Shown here: one piece after another, positions 45,407 through 54,941 of the stretch
How the letters are laid out: each line of letters opens with the position of its first letter
How positions within the stretch are numbered: position 1 is the stretch's first letter
Source of the DNA: Candidatus Brocadia pituitae
GTDB taxonomy: Bacteria; Planctomycetota; Brocadiia; Brocadiales; Brocadiaceae
Assembly: GCA_017347445.1 (NCBI GenBank)
Contig: AP021856.1
Span: 3,728,613 to 3,792,612, forward strand
Length of the DNA stretch: 64,000 nt
Direction: 5' to 3'
The notes under the pieces: generated by a model
Told to the model about the DNA's origin: nothing
The model's database searches: none
What the model saw: only the letters and a program-made list of their open reading frames with translations
Translations under genes and position numbers: made by a program

Positions 45407-45788
45407 ATGTCTCGATAAAGCTGGAGATTGTAAGGAGAAAAGGGGGTTTGGCGTGTTCTGTCCGTCATGCGTTTGAGTTCAAATCCACCGGAGGCAGTGC
45501 AGGGTGCTTTTCTAAAATCTTCCGTGCTTGTGTAACGGAACGAAAAAGATACAACAAAATCACGCCAACGGTCCTCTTTTGCCTGGTCCCGTGGTAACAC
45601 AAAAGGGAAATCAGATCCAAAGGCGCCTGCTTTTTCTTTCCTGATAAAAGCCAGCAGCGCCGCCATGCACCCGTTGCGTTCATTCCTGGAGCCGGGCAGC
45701 TCTGGATGTGCAGCCGGTCATCTGCTCTTATCTCACTCGTGATCCATATCCTATTTCCGGCACACAGTACCACTAAAATCGGCACCAC
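45407..45788 (-). pseudogene. Frameshifted and truncated DUF429 family gene
   Basis: Two overlapping minus-strand frames together spell a DUF429-like protein. The upstream frame carries GNRIWITSEIRADDRLHIQS. The downstream frame carries ALLAFIRKEKAGAFGSDFPF, RDQAKEDRWRDFV and ELKRMTDRTRQTPFSPYNLQ. The frame changes near 45660. After PYNLQLYRD the expected second half is missing. It therefore looks like a decayed gene. The remaining spacer to 45869 is empty. Confidence 0.6.
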
Positions 45789-45869
45789 AGACCTTTTGCG
45801 GAAGGTCTGATGGATTGAGTGCAGACCTTATGTCCTTGTCAGGGATCCCTCGTATCGTGCAATTCCGGC

Positions 45870-46607
45870 CTAATTATTGCCTTTTTCTAAGTTGGCGAGG
45901 CATTCTCTCAAGTGATTTAATCTTGCCGTGGTCGTTGCGTTAAAACCAGAGTCTATCATACCAAAGAATCTTCTGTGCATCATGAAATTGAGGTGTCTCT
46001 CTAAAAAGTCCAACAGTCCTTTGGGATTAAAACCGGCTTTTTGCGCATATAAAATGCCCTTTGTATCAGCGTCTTGTTCGAACTCTTCAAGGTGACTATG
46101 TAAAAGCAATAACTTGGTGGTGGAATGAGTTCCTTCTTCGCGGTGAGAATTGATTTCCATAACCTCGTGGTATAGTTTTGTGGCATGTCTCAGGGATAGA
46201 TGGGCAACTTCATGCCCAACAATACCTGCCACTTCATCTTCCGTTTGAGCAAATTTTAATAAGCCATAGGTCAGATATATATGCCCGCCCGGTGCGGAAA
46301 ATGCGTTGATAGAAAGAGATTGCAGGATGGCACAGGTGATGGGGATGGTGTTTCGTTCAGATACGGCAACAACCCTTTGTATGATGTTGTTTACCGCTTG
46401 GTTAAAATCAGGGTCTTCTTCCAGGTAAAACAGATGTCGTATATACTCATCCACTTGTTTTCCCAGCGCGATCTCTTCCGCATCACTTATTTCTTCTTGA
46501 GCATCAGGTAATTGCCAATCTTCAGTCGCAGAACTAAAACGCTCTGTAAAGAAGAGGCTTATTGCTGGAATTGCTATAAGAAATAAGGCTCTTTTGGTTA
46601 AAATCAT
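45870..46607 (-). CDS. Exported M48-family zinc metalloprotease
   Basis: A 245-aa protein with an N-terminal signal segment (LFLIAIPAISLFFT). The catalytic HEVAHLSLRH motif lies near residue 130, and the third-ligand helix EEFEQDADTKGI near 170. It resembles BepA/LoiP-type periplasmic M48 proteases but without the TPR tail. AAGGTGG precedes the ATG. A second M48 gene is at 62714. Confidence 0.88.
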   Translation of the reverse strand: MILTKRALFLIAIPAISLFFTERFSSATEDWQLPDAQEEISDAEEIALGKQVDEYIRHLFYLEEDPDFNQAVNNIIQRVVAVSERNTIPITCAILQSLSINAFSAPGGHIYLTYGLLKFAQTEDEVAGIVGHEVAHLSLRHATKLYHEVMEINSHREEGTHSTTKLLLLHSHLEEFEQDADTKGILYAQKAGFNPKGLLDFLERHLNFMMHRRFFGMIDSGFNATTTARLNHLRECLANLEKGNN

Positions 46608-46649
46608 AATACCACCTTACCGCAACTAAAGGAATCGGAGCTTTTTGTT

Positions 46650-47168
46650 TCATACCACTCTCACATACGTCGCTTGTGGCCCCTTTTCTCCCATTTCTTC
46701 ACCAAAGCGCACCTCCATACCAACGGCCAGCTGTTTAAATTTATGGTTTTGAACACTATGTTCGTGGAAATAAATCTCACGACCATCCATTGTGGTTAGG
46801 AAGCCGTAACCCTGATCTTGAAACAGTGCTTTAATAAGACCATGGGGCGCTTCAGTATGTTGTTTCATATCGCCGCGTTGCCTTGCACCAAAATCCTCCA
46901 GCTTCCGGCGAGCATCATGAAAGGCATCTCGTATGGCAAGATACAAGTCTGTGTTCGGATCGAGTTTTACGACAATCTCTGCACCAGGAACTGTGATGTC
47001 GATATGCAGGTTATATAATGATCTGTGGGGCAATGCCTCAACCACGATCCTGCAACTTGTGATTCTGCTGTAATACTTGTCTAACTTTTCAGCGTGCTCA
47101 CGGATATTTGTCTCGATTGCTTCGGTGAGTTCTAAATTTCGCGATGTAATTTGTACCGGTAATATCAC
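46650..47168 (-). CDS. HPF/RaiA ribosome-hibernation domain fused to cold-shock domain
   Basis: A 172-aa protein. The N-terminal about 100 residues match HPF/RaiA (VQITSRNLELTEAIETNI, HAEKLDKYYSRI, YNLHIDITVPG). The C-terminal 65 residues form a cold-shock-like domain (GLIKALFQDQGYGFLTTMDG, IYFHEHSV). It probably binds the ribosome and RNA under stress. I chose the GTG at 47168, seven bases after GGAGG and matching the family start; an upstream ATG at 47225 adds a segment without homology. Confidence 0.9.
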   Translation of the reverse strand: MILPVQITSRNLELTEAIETNIREHAEKLDKYYSRITSCRIVVEALPHRSLYNLHIDITVPGAEIVVKLDPNTDLYLAIRDAFHDARRKLEDFGARQRGDMKQHTEAPHGLIKALFQDQGYGFLTTMDGREIYFHEHSVQNHKFKQLAVGMEVRFGEEMGEKGPQATYVRVV

Positions 47169-47405
47169 AAGATATCCTCCTTTGACTTTTTGAACAGAAG
47201 GGGCAAAGGGAATCGTACTCCCCACCCTTATACCCGGTTTGGGTAGCCTTTAAGGGTTTTAAATGGCTTCCTTATGTATAGCGAATGATAAAATATATAA
47301 TATCAATTTTACAATAGTTACTGCAAGTAATATAAGTAAAGTTTCACTATCAAAATGAAGATTTTTTAACGAGTTAATATGTGACTTGAAATCTCTGAAA
47401 ATAGA

Positions 47406-47479
47406 TGGAGCGGGCGAAGGGAATCGAACCCTCATACCCAGCTTGGGAAGCTGGTATTCTACCACTGAATTACGCCCGC
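47406..47479 (-). tRNA. tRNA-Gly(CCC)
   Basis: Acceptor arms GCGGGCG/CGCCCGC pair perfectly, with discriminator T and an encoded CCA. The D arm (AATTCAGTGGTAGAAT) and T arm (GGGTTCGATTCCC) are standard. The anticodon stem CCAGC/GCTGG encloses TTCCCAA, giving anticodon CCC. It reads glycine GGG codons. Confidence 0.95.
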
Positions 47480-47480
47480 T

Positions 47481-48530
47481 TTAGATGTTTATGGTGTGGT
47501 GTCTCAACGCTTCTGCTTCTTGTTCCCCCACGGTTTTTGAAGAACGTGAAATCTCATGTTTTATCATAGACACGGAACGGGCACATTGTAAGCCCTGATA
47601 CGTGTCCCGCCGTTCAAATTCTCGTGTTATTCCATCGGTAATCTCTGTCTTACTGGCATTCCATACAGGCGACAGGAGAAAATTGCCCTGTGTGTCACCT
47701 ACGAGCCTTTGAACGGCAACATCAGATGGGATGCGTTCTAAAAAACTGACAGCAAGTTTGATATATGCATCCTTGTCCAGAGTCTGCACTTTTCCTTGAA
47801 AATACTCCTCAGCCAATGCCGTATTTTTCGCCACATATAAGTGATGGAGCTTGATCCCCTGTATGCCTAAACTTGCCACAGCCTCAGCGGTTTCCATCAT
47901 CTCGCCTTCCGTCTCACCCGGCAACCCTAAAATAACATGAACACATATATTGATGCAAGTATTTTTTGTGCGATGTATGGCATCCAGAAATATCCTGGAG
48001 TCATGCCCCCGGTTAATTCGGCTTAAAGTCTTGTCGTGGATGGATTGGAGTCCGTATTCGATCCAAACATGATATTTTTTCGTATAACCCTCGATAAGGC
48101 CTAAAACATCATCCGGGATGCAATCCGGCCTTGTGCCGATGGAAAGTCCCACAACATCCCGGTCGCTCAGCGCCTCTTCGTAACAGGATTTTAACGTATC
48201 AACGTCAGCGTATGTATTAGTAAAAGACTGGAAATATGCAATGAATTTTTCTGCCCCATATCTCTTTCTCCGGAATTCCTTGCCCCTTTTAATTTGCTCC
48301 CTTACCGGAAGGGAATGCCCACTGACATTCGGACTAAAACTTTCATTGATGCAGTACGTACAACCGCCTACTGCGACGCGTCCGTCACGATTCGGGCAGG
48401 TAAAACCTGCGTGAAGCGGTATCTTATGCACCTTATAAGGAAAATGCTCCTTCAGGTATTCACGAAACGGGTAAAACCGGTGTTTAAAAAGATATGGTCT
48501 CAGATGAAAAGAAGAAATTTCATAGTTCAT
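47481..48530 (-). CDS. Radical SAM protein, YhcC/TIGR01212 family
   Basis: A 349-aa protein. The iron-sulfur cluster cysteines lie in the N-terminal CPNRDGRVAVGGCTYC segment (wider spacing than the usual CxxxCxxC, as in YhcC). Other elements are YFQSFTNTYAD, GLSIGTRPDC, EYGLQSIHDKTL and HVILGLPGE. The biochemical function of the family is poorly known. It lies 1 bp from the tRNA-Gly gene on the same strand. Confidence 0.9.
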   Translation of the reverse strand: MNYEISSFHLRPYLFKHRFYPFREYLKEHFPYKVHKIPLHAGFTCPNRDGRVAVGGCTYCINESFSPNVSGHSLPVREQIKRGKEFRRKRYGAEKFIAYFQSFTNTYADVDTLKSCYEEALSDRDVVGLSIGTRPDCIPDDVLGLIEGYTKKYHVWIEYGLQSIHDKTLSRINRGHDSRIFLDAIHRTKNTCINICVHVILGLPGETEGEMMETAEAVASLGIQGIKLHHLYVAKNTALAEEYFQGKVQTLDKDAYIKLAVSFLERIPSDVAVQRLVGDTQGNFLLSPVWNASKTEITDGITREFERRDTYQGLQCARSVSMIKHEISRSSKTVGEQEAEALRHHTINI

Positions 48531-48632
48531 ATTTTTAATTTATCACGAATATGAAAAATTATCAAATACAAACTGGCGATGTACTGCAAGGGGGGTATTT
48601 CCTTTGCCGGAAAATTGCCAAGCAAACCTGTT

Positions 48633-50687
48633 TCACGTAGTTCTTCTCGTATTCATATCAGATTTGTAGAAGCGGTAGGTATTTTTGCCGCGTGCCTTGG
48701 AAAGGTACATGGCAATGTCTGCTTTTTTGATTAATTCTTCCGGGATCTCTGCATCGAGCGGATAGAGACTGATGCCGATACTGGTGGTGGTATGGATTTC
48801 GTGGTCTTCGAGACTGAACGGTTGGTTAAGTGCATCACTAATTTTGCTTGCAACAATGACTGTGTTGAGAGCATGAACTAAATCAGGCAGGATGATGGTA
48901 AATTCATCGCCACCCGTACGGGCGATGGTGTCGCCCTTGCGCACGCATTGTGTAAGCCGCTCCGCGAACCCTTTTAACAGCAAATCGCCGACGTGGTGGC
49001 CTAAGGCATCATTAATGGCTTTAAAGTGATCCAGGTCAAGGATCATAACTGCCACCATTTTTTTATAGCGCTTTGCATGAGTCAATGCCACTTTCAGGCG
49101 GTCGTGAAACAGGTTGCGGTTGGGTAACGTAGTGAGGGTATCATAGTAAGCCATATAGGTAACGAGGGCCTCCGAGTGTTTGCGTGCAATTGCATTTCCT
49201 ATGATCTCTGCAATGATGTGCAGCAGCGCAATATCTTCCTCATGCCAGGGATCAAGAGCGGCAACGCTGTCAAAGCTAACAAACCCGACTAATTCCCTTC
49301 CGGCATGTACCGGAAGAATCAAAATTGCCCTGATACTTCTCTTTTCAAATTCCCGTTTTTCAACAGCAGCCTCATCCGGCATTTGAGAAACATCCGCAAC
49401 ATGAATTACGTTGCCGGCCCGCAAGTTCTCCATAAGCCAGGGGAACATTGCTGTGGGAAGATTTTGCAGATGCTGAATTTCTGGCGCTACCCCTTCTGCA
49501 CACCATTCATTGGTGTTGTCCATAAAGGTGCTGTTATCGCGGAACTGGAAAAGGTATGCCCTTCCGGCCTCGCACAACCGGCCAGCGTCAGCCAGTGATT
49601 TGAAAACAGCCTCATTGAAGTCGGTAAAGGCAACAAATCTTGAGGAAACGCTGGCAATGGTTTTTTCAAAATCTATCCGATGTATGAGTGCTTCCTCCGA
49701 CCGTTTTCTTTCGACGAACTGACCGATCTGATCGCCGATTGAAGCCATGAGTGTGAGCAGGTCGTCATCGGCAGGTTGTATCTCGTGGCTGAAAAATTCA
49801 ATTACGCCAAGGATATGTTTTCCCGTTATGATTGGAAAACCAAATGCCCCATGTAGTTTCTCTTTGGCTGCGACTACCGCCCGGGGAAAATTTGTATCGG
49901 AAACGACGTTGGCAATCCAGAGAGGGGCCTTGGTGGCATAAACACTGCCGGGCAGTCCGACATGAGGGGAAAAGTCAATCTGCCGGGTAAGCGCTTCAAA
50001 CTCAGGAATTTCCACGGATGGTTTATGCCATATTTCAGAACAATGCAACGTGCTGGTTTTTCCTTCAACCGCCCAGAATACCCCTACCTCCCATTCCAAA
50101 CTTTCACACATGGCCTGAAGTATTTTTGGGACGGCTTCTTTGAATGTGGCCGTCTCAGCCAACACCCGTGTTATGGTATACAATATGCCCTTTCGTCTCT
50201 TGATCCGCCTCTGTTCAGTAACGTCTGATAAGATAACCAGGCAGCCTACCACAGCCTTCTCCGAATTTCGCAAAGGCGAGGCATTCATAATCAGGTTAAA
50301 TACTTTCATGTCGCCTGGACGAATACCGGAAGCATAGATCAGATTTGCTTCGGCGCCCTGAACGACCTTGCTACCTAAGACGTCTTTAATGCAAAAATTC
50401 GTATAATCTTTTTCTCCGTTTTTCATTTGAAGGGGAAAGGCTTCTTCGAAAACCTTGGATACTGGATCACTGCCACAAAGGGCATGGGCAGCTTTGCTGG
50501 CACACATAATTCTACCCTGGACATCGCATACCACCATACCCTCCATTGTCTGATCAAGGATCAACTGTGACAAGTACCCATCGGTGAAGATTTCTCCATT
50601 TTGTTTTTGTTCGTCTCCGTTGGCAACTGCGAAGCAGCCTTCGTTTTCAATCTGACGATCACCCTTTGTTTTGTTTCGATTTCCCAT
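48633..50687 (-). CDS. Diguanylate cyclase with PAS and two GAF domains
   Basis: A 684-aa signalling protein. The PAS domain is about residues 40-165 (DQTMEGMVVCDVQGRIM), GAF1 about 185-335, GAF2 about 345-500 and GGDEF about 515-675. The active site is RTGGDEFTI, with an RKGD inhibitory site just upstream, so it should make cyclic di-GMP and be product-inhibited. No TM segments. It begins 13 bp after the sugar dehydrogenase gene, so the two may be cotranscribed. Confidence 0.92.
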   Translation of the reverse strand: MGNRNKTKGDRQIENEGCFAVANGDEQKQNGEIFTDGYLSQLILDQTMEGMVVCDVQGRIMCASKAAHALCGSDPVSKVFEEAFPLQMKNGEKDYTNFCIKDVLGSKVVQGAEANLIYASGIRPGDMKVFNLIMNASPLRNSEKAVVGCLVILSDVTEQRRIKRRKGILYTITRVLAETATFKEAVPKILQAMCESLEWEVGVFWAVEGKTSTLHCSEIWHKPSVEIPEFEALTRQIDFSPHVGLPGSVYATKAPLWIANVVSDTNFPRAVVAAKEKLHGAFGFPIITGKHILGVIEFFSHEIQPADDDLLTLMASIGDQIGQFVERKRSEEALIHRIDFEKTIASVSSRFVAFTDFNEAVFKSLADAGRLCEAGRAYLFQFRDNSTFMDNTNEWCAEGVAPEIQHLQNLPTAMFPWLMENLRAGNVIHVADVSQMPDEAAVEKREFEKRSIRAILILPVHAGRELVGFVSFDSVAALDPWHEEDIALLHIIAEIIGNAIARKHSEALVTYMAYYDTLTTLPNRNLFHDRLKVALTHAKRYKKMVAVMILDLDHFKAINDALGHHVGDLLLKGFAERLTQCVRKGDTIARTGGDEFTIILPDLVHALNTVIVASKISDALNQPFSLEDHEIHTTTSIGISLYPLDAEIPEELIKKADIAMYLSKARGKNTYRFYKSDMNTRRTT

Positions 50688-50700
50688 AGTTGTATTGTAA

Positions 50701-52224
50701 TTAAGACTGAAAAGATATCCCGATTTTTTTCATCTTTACCGTAATCTCTTTCTCTTCTCCGTTTTTTATCGTTACCACCTGTCTGCTTTTTTTATACCCT
50801 GTTTTTTCAGCAATAAGAGTATAGCTATCATCCTCTATCTCGGTAAATTCAAAAAACCCGGACCTGTCTGACAAGGCATTCTTTTTTATTTTTGTTTCTT
50901 TCCCCTTGAGCTTTATCTTTGCAGATTTGATGGGATTCCCTTTGTTGTTCACCACATATCCGAAAATTTTGCCCATTTTTATTGGGTCAGGTGTTGGTGC
51001 CGGCGCCGGTGACAGCGTTGATATTGGCGTAACGGTTTGCGAAGGAACGGCGGTGGGTGTTGGCGATGGTTCGATGGTGGAAAGTGTATAAATTTTCCCA
51101 TTCAAAGCACAGACGAATAGTTCATTCTCCTTATCAATTCCAAACGATGAGATGTTAATATCTTCTTGTAATAAAAGGGTATTGACAGCAGGATGTTCAC
51201 CATCATAACGTAATGCCCAGATTCTGCCACTGCAATAATCGCCATAGAGATATGTCCCGGTAAGTTCCGGAATTTTCTTCCCACGATAAACATAGCCCCC
51301 CGTTATTGAACACCCTCCCAGAGGATCATGTCCATACTCCCATACCGGCAAGGTAAGTCCAGTGGTATCGCAAGGCGGAGGTTGATAACAATGATTCCCT
51401 TCCATCACCCTCCAGCCATAGTTTTCTCCTTTTTTGATAAGGTCAATTTCTTCCCATAAATTCTGACCCACATCTCCTGCCCACAGCCATCCTGTTACAA
51501 AGTCAAAACTAAATCTCCATGGGTTGCGTAAACCATAACTATAAATTTCTTCTTTAAAGCCTTTGGAATTTCCCGCAAAGGGATTGTCGGGTGGAATACC
51601 GTACAGGGTGTCTCCTGAAGTGCGGTTTACATCGATACGTAATATCTTGCCGAGGAAAGAGGTTCTGTTTTGCCCGTTATTCCTGGGGTCACCGGCAGAT
51701 CCGCCATCTCCTAATGCGATATATAAATAGCCATCAGGACCAAAAGCCAACTGTCCGCCATTGTGGTTTGGAAACGGTTGTTTTACCTGGAATAGAATGA
51801 TTTCGCTCTCTTTGTCTGCAGCATCAGGGTCTTTTTTCTTTACGGAGAATTGTGAAATAATGGAACGGAGAGGATTTGCTGCCGTATAATTCACATAGAA
51901 GTATCCGTTGTGCTGATAGTCGGGATGAAATGCTAGTCCAAGCAGTCCCAATTCTCCGCCGGCAATTACTTTGTCCCGTATGTCTAAAAAAGTCTGTGTC
52001 GACTTTGTGAGGGGGTTATTTTCAAAAACAGAAATCAATCCACGCTGCGATACAACAAAGAGTTTGTTTGTGCCATCACCGGCGTGCTGTAAATCCACGG
52101 GATTATCAAAGGAAAGATGCGGAAATGCCTCTTGCAGTTTATAGGAAGGGATGTGCTGGGCGCTGGTCAAGCTGGATACAAGAAACAAGAAAAACAAGGT
52201 GGCGGTGATATACAAGAATTTCAT
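50701..52224 (-). CDS. Secreted PQQ-dependent sugar/aldose dehydrogenase with C-terminal CarboxypepD_reg domain
   Basis: A 507-aa protein with a signal peptide (FLYITATLFFLFLVSSLTSAQH). The six-bladed soluble glucose/sorbosone dehydrogenase fold is shown by GLLGLAFHPDY, PNHNGGQLAFGPDGYLYI, GDGGSAGDP, SYGLRNPWRFSFD and GENYGWRVMEG. A Pro/Thr/Ser-rich linker (about 390-420) leads to a regulatory beta domain (KIFGYVVNNKGNPIKSAKIK to the end). GGGAG precedes the ATG. It lies between the xer gene (42 bp) and the cyclase (13 bp). Substrate and PQQ supply are unknown. Confidence 0.88.
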   Translation of the reverse strand: MKFLYITATLFFLFLVSSLTSAQHIPSYKLQEAFPHLSFDNPVDLQHAGDGTNKLFVVSQRGLISVFENNPLTKSTQTFLDIRDKVIAGGELGLLGLAFHPDYQHNGYFYVNYTAANPLRSIISQFSVKKKDPDAADKESEIILFQVKQPFPNHNGGQLAFGPDGYLYIALGDGGSAGDPRNNGQNRTSFLGKILRIDVNRTSGDTLYGIPPDNPFAGNSKGFKEEIYSYGLRNPWRFSFDFVTGWLWAGDVGQNLWEEIDLIKKGENYGWRVMEGNHCYQPPPCDTTGLTLPVWEYGHDPLGGCSITGGYVYRGKKIPELTGTYLYGDYCSGRIWALRYDGEHPAVNTLLLQEDINISSFGIDKENELFVCALNGKIYTLSTIEPSPTPTAVPSQTVTPISTLSPAPAPTPDPIKMGKIFGYVVNNKGNPIKSAKIKLKGKETKIKKNALSDRSGFFEFTEIEDDSYTLIAEKTGYKKSRQVVTIKNGEEKEITVKMKKIGISFQS

Positions 52225-52266
52225 AACAGACTCCCATCCATGGTAACGGTGAAACAGAGCTGTTTT

Positions 52267-53136
52267 TTATGCCCTGGGATGCGCCTGATCATACACCTGT
52301 TTCAGCCGTTCTGTCGTAATATGGGTATAGATTTGCGTTGAGGAAAGGTTGGCATGCCCCAGAAGCTCCTGGACAGACCGCAAATCGGCGCCGTTGTCCA
52401 ACAAATGGGTTGCAAAGCTGTGCCGAAAGGTGTGGGGGGAAATATTAAGGCTCATGCCGGCTGTTTTTATATATTTTTCCAGCATTCGCGCCACGCTGCG
52501 CTCGGTCAGCCGTCCGCCGCGATTATTTAAAAAGAGCGCTTTTTTATCGGAACCCCTTTTGTTGAGATACGATCGTATTGCATCCAAGGCATGATTCCCG
52601 ATAGGCTGCAAACGTTCTTTCCTTCCTTTCCCTTTTACTTTGACAACTTCATTAAAAAAGTCTATATCCTCAACGTCCGTTCCCACCAATTCGCTTACCC
52701 TCATACCTGTGCTGTACAAGGTCTCCATAATTGCCCGGTCACGAATGCCTGGCACTGTGCTCAGTACCGGCAGATTCAGGAGGGTTTCTGCCTGCCTGAC
52801 ACTCATAAAGCCGGGAAGTTTCTTTTCCAGTTTCGGCGCCCGAATGTTCGCCACAGGATTACATTTTACTAGGCCCTCGCGGCACAGAAATTTATAAAGA
52901 GACCGGATTGATACCAGCTTCCTGGCAATCGTGGTTTTCGAATAGTCCTGCTTTTTTAAAAAGGCGAGAAAGCTTCGCAATAACAAGCGGGTAACGCTTT
53001 CAAGATCAGGGCAGTCTTCCTCTCTAAGAAACACAAGATACTGATATAAATCATTTCGATATGCCCGTAACGTCTGAGGTGAGAAATTCCTGTTGTGCTC
53101 AATGTGAGCAAGATATTTATCGACATAACCCTGCAT
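52267..53136 (-). CDS. Tyrosine recombinase XerC/XerD
   Basis: A 289-aa recombinase. The catalytic residues are visible: Arg in TGMRVSELVG, Lys in KGKGRKER, HTFRHSFATH, GHANLSSTQIYTH (His then the nucleophile Tyr). The N-terminal SAM-like DNA-binding domain has HIEHNRNFSPQTLRAYRNDL. Length and motifs fit chromosome-dimer resolving XerC/XerD rather than a phage integrase. XerC and XerD cannot be told apart here. Confidence 0.93.
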   Translation of the reverse strand: MQGYVDKYLAHIEHNRNFSPQTLRAYRNDLYQYLVFLREEDCPDLESVTRLLLRSFLAFLKKQDYSKTTIARKLVSIRSLYKFLCREGLVKCNPVANIRAPKLEKKLPGFMSVRQAETLLNLPVLSTVPGIRDRAIMETLYSTGMRVSELVGTDVEDIDFFNEVVKVKGKGRKERLQPIGNHALDAIRSYLNKRGSDKKALFLNNRGGRLTERSVARMLEKYIKTAGMSLNISPHTFRHSFATHLLDNGADLRSVQELLGHANLSSTQIYTHITTERLKQVYDQAHPRA

Positions 53137-53480
53137 AGGTCTATTCTTGCGCTAAAATCAAATCATCATAAATTCAAGGCCTTCATTCACGGCCAGGAGA
53201 AACCGGTAACCGTTTGGAGCAATCATGACAGCCCTTCCTCCTGCAAACGGATACGGCGATAATTTGAATAGTTATATTAACATGCTCTTAAGGAAATAAC
53301 AAGGATAAATACGGTATTTAAAGCACTTAGCCGGTGATTTACCTTGACAAAATTTTACACCATATCTAGAATTATTCACCATAAACAAAATTCATTGGCT
53401 CCATGAAAAGATAAGAAATCCTGTATGAAAAAAGAACCTGAGTTTACTGTGAACCAGTCACCATCTGAAGATGCCGGGTA
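53137..53480. other. Intergenic region between divergent xer and pabB
   Basis: About 344 bp. It should contain promoters for both directions. No strong boxes, repeats or RNA structures were recognised. Confidence 0.4.
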
Positions 53481-54941
53481 ATGTCCATGGATTCCAGCAA
53501 AAACATAGCCGGTGAGGTTTTTATCCATGAAGTTAGAGATGCCTGCGACCCTTTGGAGGCATTTTGCAGATTTTCTTCACAACCAAACCTCTTTTTTCTC
53601 GACAGTGCCCTGCCGGTAAAAGGGATATCGAGATATTCTTTTTTGGGATTTCATCCTTTTTTGGTAATGAAGGCGAAACGTCGTAAAATCACCTTGATTG
53701 ATAATAATGGTATCCTTGAAATTGAAGGGAACCCTTTTGAACATCTCCGCGAGTTGCTCAAGCAGTTTTCATTAAAAAATACCATCGAATCAGTCCCTTT
53801 CGAATGCGGTGTAGTTGGATATTTTGGCTACGATTTGTGTCTTTTTATAGAAAGACGCTCTGCCAAAGCCGTTGATGATATTGACTTGCCTGATATGTGT
53901 CTGGGGTTTTATGATACAATCATATCGTATGATAATTTTCAGCAAAAATGTTACGTAATCGGGGTAGATTTCGGTCTGGCTAACGCCCTGCAAGACAGAA
54001 TGAAACATATTGGTGGAGTGTTGAGCAGAAAATCCGATGCGGCAGTTGTGGCAGGAGAGACAGGACAATGCACCTCCCATTCTGAGCGCTTTGCGCCCGC
54101 GCTAAAATTTAACTTTTCCAAAGAGCGCTATATAGATGCAATAAGACGCGTTAAAGCTTATATTACCGCCGGTGACGTTTATCAGGTCAATCTCTCTCAG
54201 CGAATAGAGACGCATGTTAATGTTCCTCCGTATGAACTGTATAAAAAATTGCGTTTAGTAAATCCAGCGCCGTTTTCAAGTTATCTGGATTTTGATGACG
54301 TTGCTATTATCAGTTCTTCGCCAGAACGGTTCCTTAAAATGAATGCCAGACATGTCCAGACCCGTCCCATTAAGGGCACCAGGCCACGAGGTAAAGATAG
54401 CCATACCGATGAGCTTATGAAACAAGCTTTGCTTTCAAGTGCAAAGGATGATGCTGAACTTACGATGATTATTGATCTTGAACGCAATGACCTTGGCCGT
54501 GTGTGTGATTATGGTTCCATCAAAGTTACAGAAAAAAAGGTTTTAGAAGCTTATCCCACGGTCTATCATCTGGTTGCCACGATCGAGGGTGATTTGTATG
54601 AGCGGCATGATTTCATAGACCTGCTGAAGGCCACATTTCCTGGCGGTTCTGTAACTGGGGCGCCCAAAATCCGTGCCATGCAGATCATTGACGAACTGGA
54701 ACCCACCCAGCGGAGCGTTTACACAGGAGCTATTGGTTATGTCGGGTTTGGCGGAAATGCAGACCTGAATATAGCCATTCGCACGTTCATCATGAAAGGC
54801 AATACCGTATATTTCCAGGTGGGGAGCGGCATTGTGGCAGATTCCGACGAAGAAGATGAATATGAAGAGACCCTCCATAAGGCCAGGGCTCTCATTGAAT
54901 CATTAAAGACGCATTCTTTCATGAATATCAGTGGTGCATGA
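53481..54941 (+). CDS. pabB: Aminodeoxychorismate synthase component I
   Basis: A 486-aa chorismate-using enzyme of folate synthesis. The RPIKGTRPRG motif carries the Lys typical of PabB (TrpE has Ala there). SSPERFL, LERNDLGRV, PGGSVTGAPKIRAM and QVGSGIVADS complete the family signature. It overlaps the downstream lyase gene by 4 bp. No pabA amidotransferase is adjacent; it may be shared with tryptophan synthesis elsewhere. ATG at 53481 or two codons later. Confidence 0.92.
   Translation: MSMDSSKNIAGEVFIHEVRDACDPLEAFCRFSSQPNLFFLDSALPVKGISRYSFLGFHPFLVMKAKRRKITLIDNNGILEIEGNPFEHLRELLKQFSLKNTIESVPFECGVVGYFGYDLCLFIERRSAKAVDDIDLPDMCLGFYDTIISYDNFQQKCYVIGVDFGLANALQDRMKHIGGVLSRKSDAAVVAGETGQCTSHSERFAPALKFNFSKERYIDAIRRVKAYITAGDVYQVNLSQRIETHVNVPPYELYKKLRLVNPAPFSSYLDFDDVAIISSSPERFLKMNARHVQTRPIKGTRPRGKDSHTDELMKQALLSSAKDDAELTMIIDLERNDLGRVCDYGSIKVTEKKVLEAYPTVYHLVATIEGDLYERHDFIDLLKATFPGGSVTGAPKIRAMQIIDELEPTQRSVYTGAIGYVGFGGNADLNIAIRTFIMKGNTVYFQVGSGIVADSDEEDEYEETLHKARALIESLKTHSFMNISGA

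Noticed and set aside
47181-47260. Sequence resembling the 3' half of a tRNA upstream of the HPF-CSD gene
   Set aside because: On the minus strand GGGTATAAGGGT...GATTCCC recalls the tRNA-Gly T arm, but no acceptor or D arm can be folded; at best a fragment.
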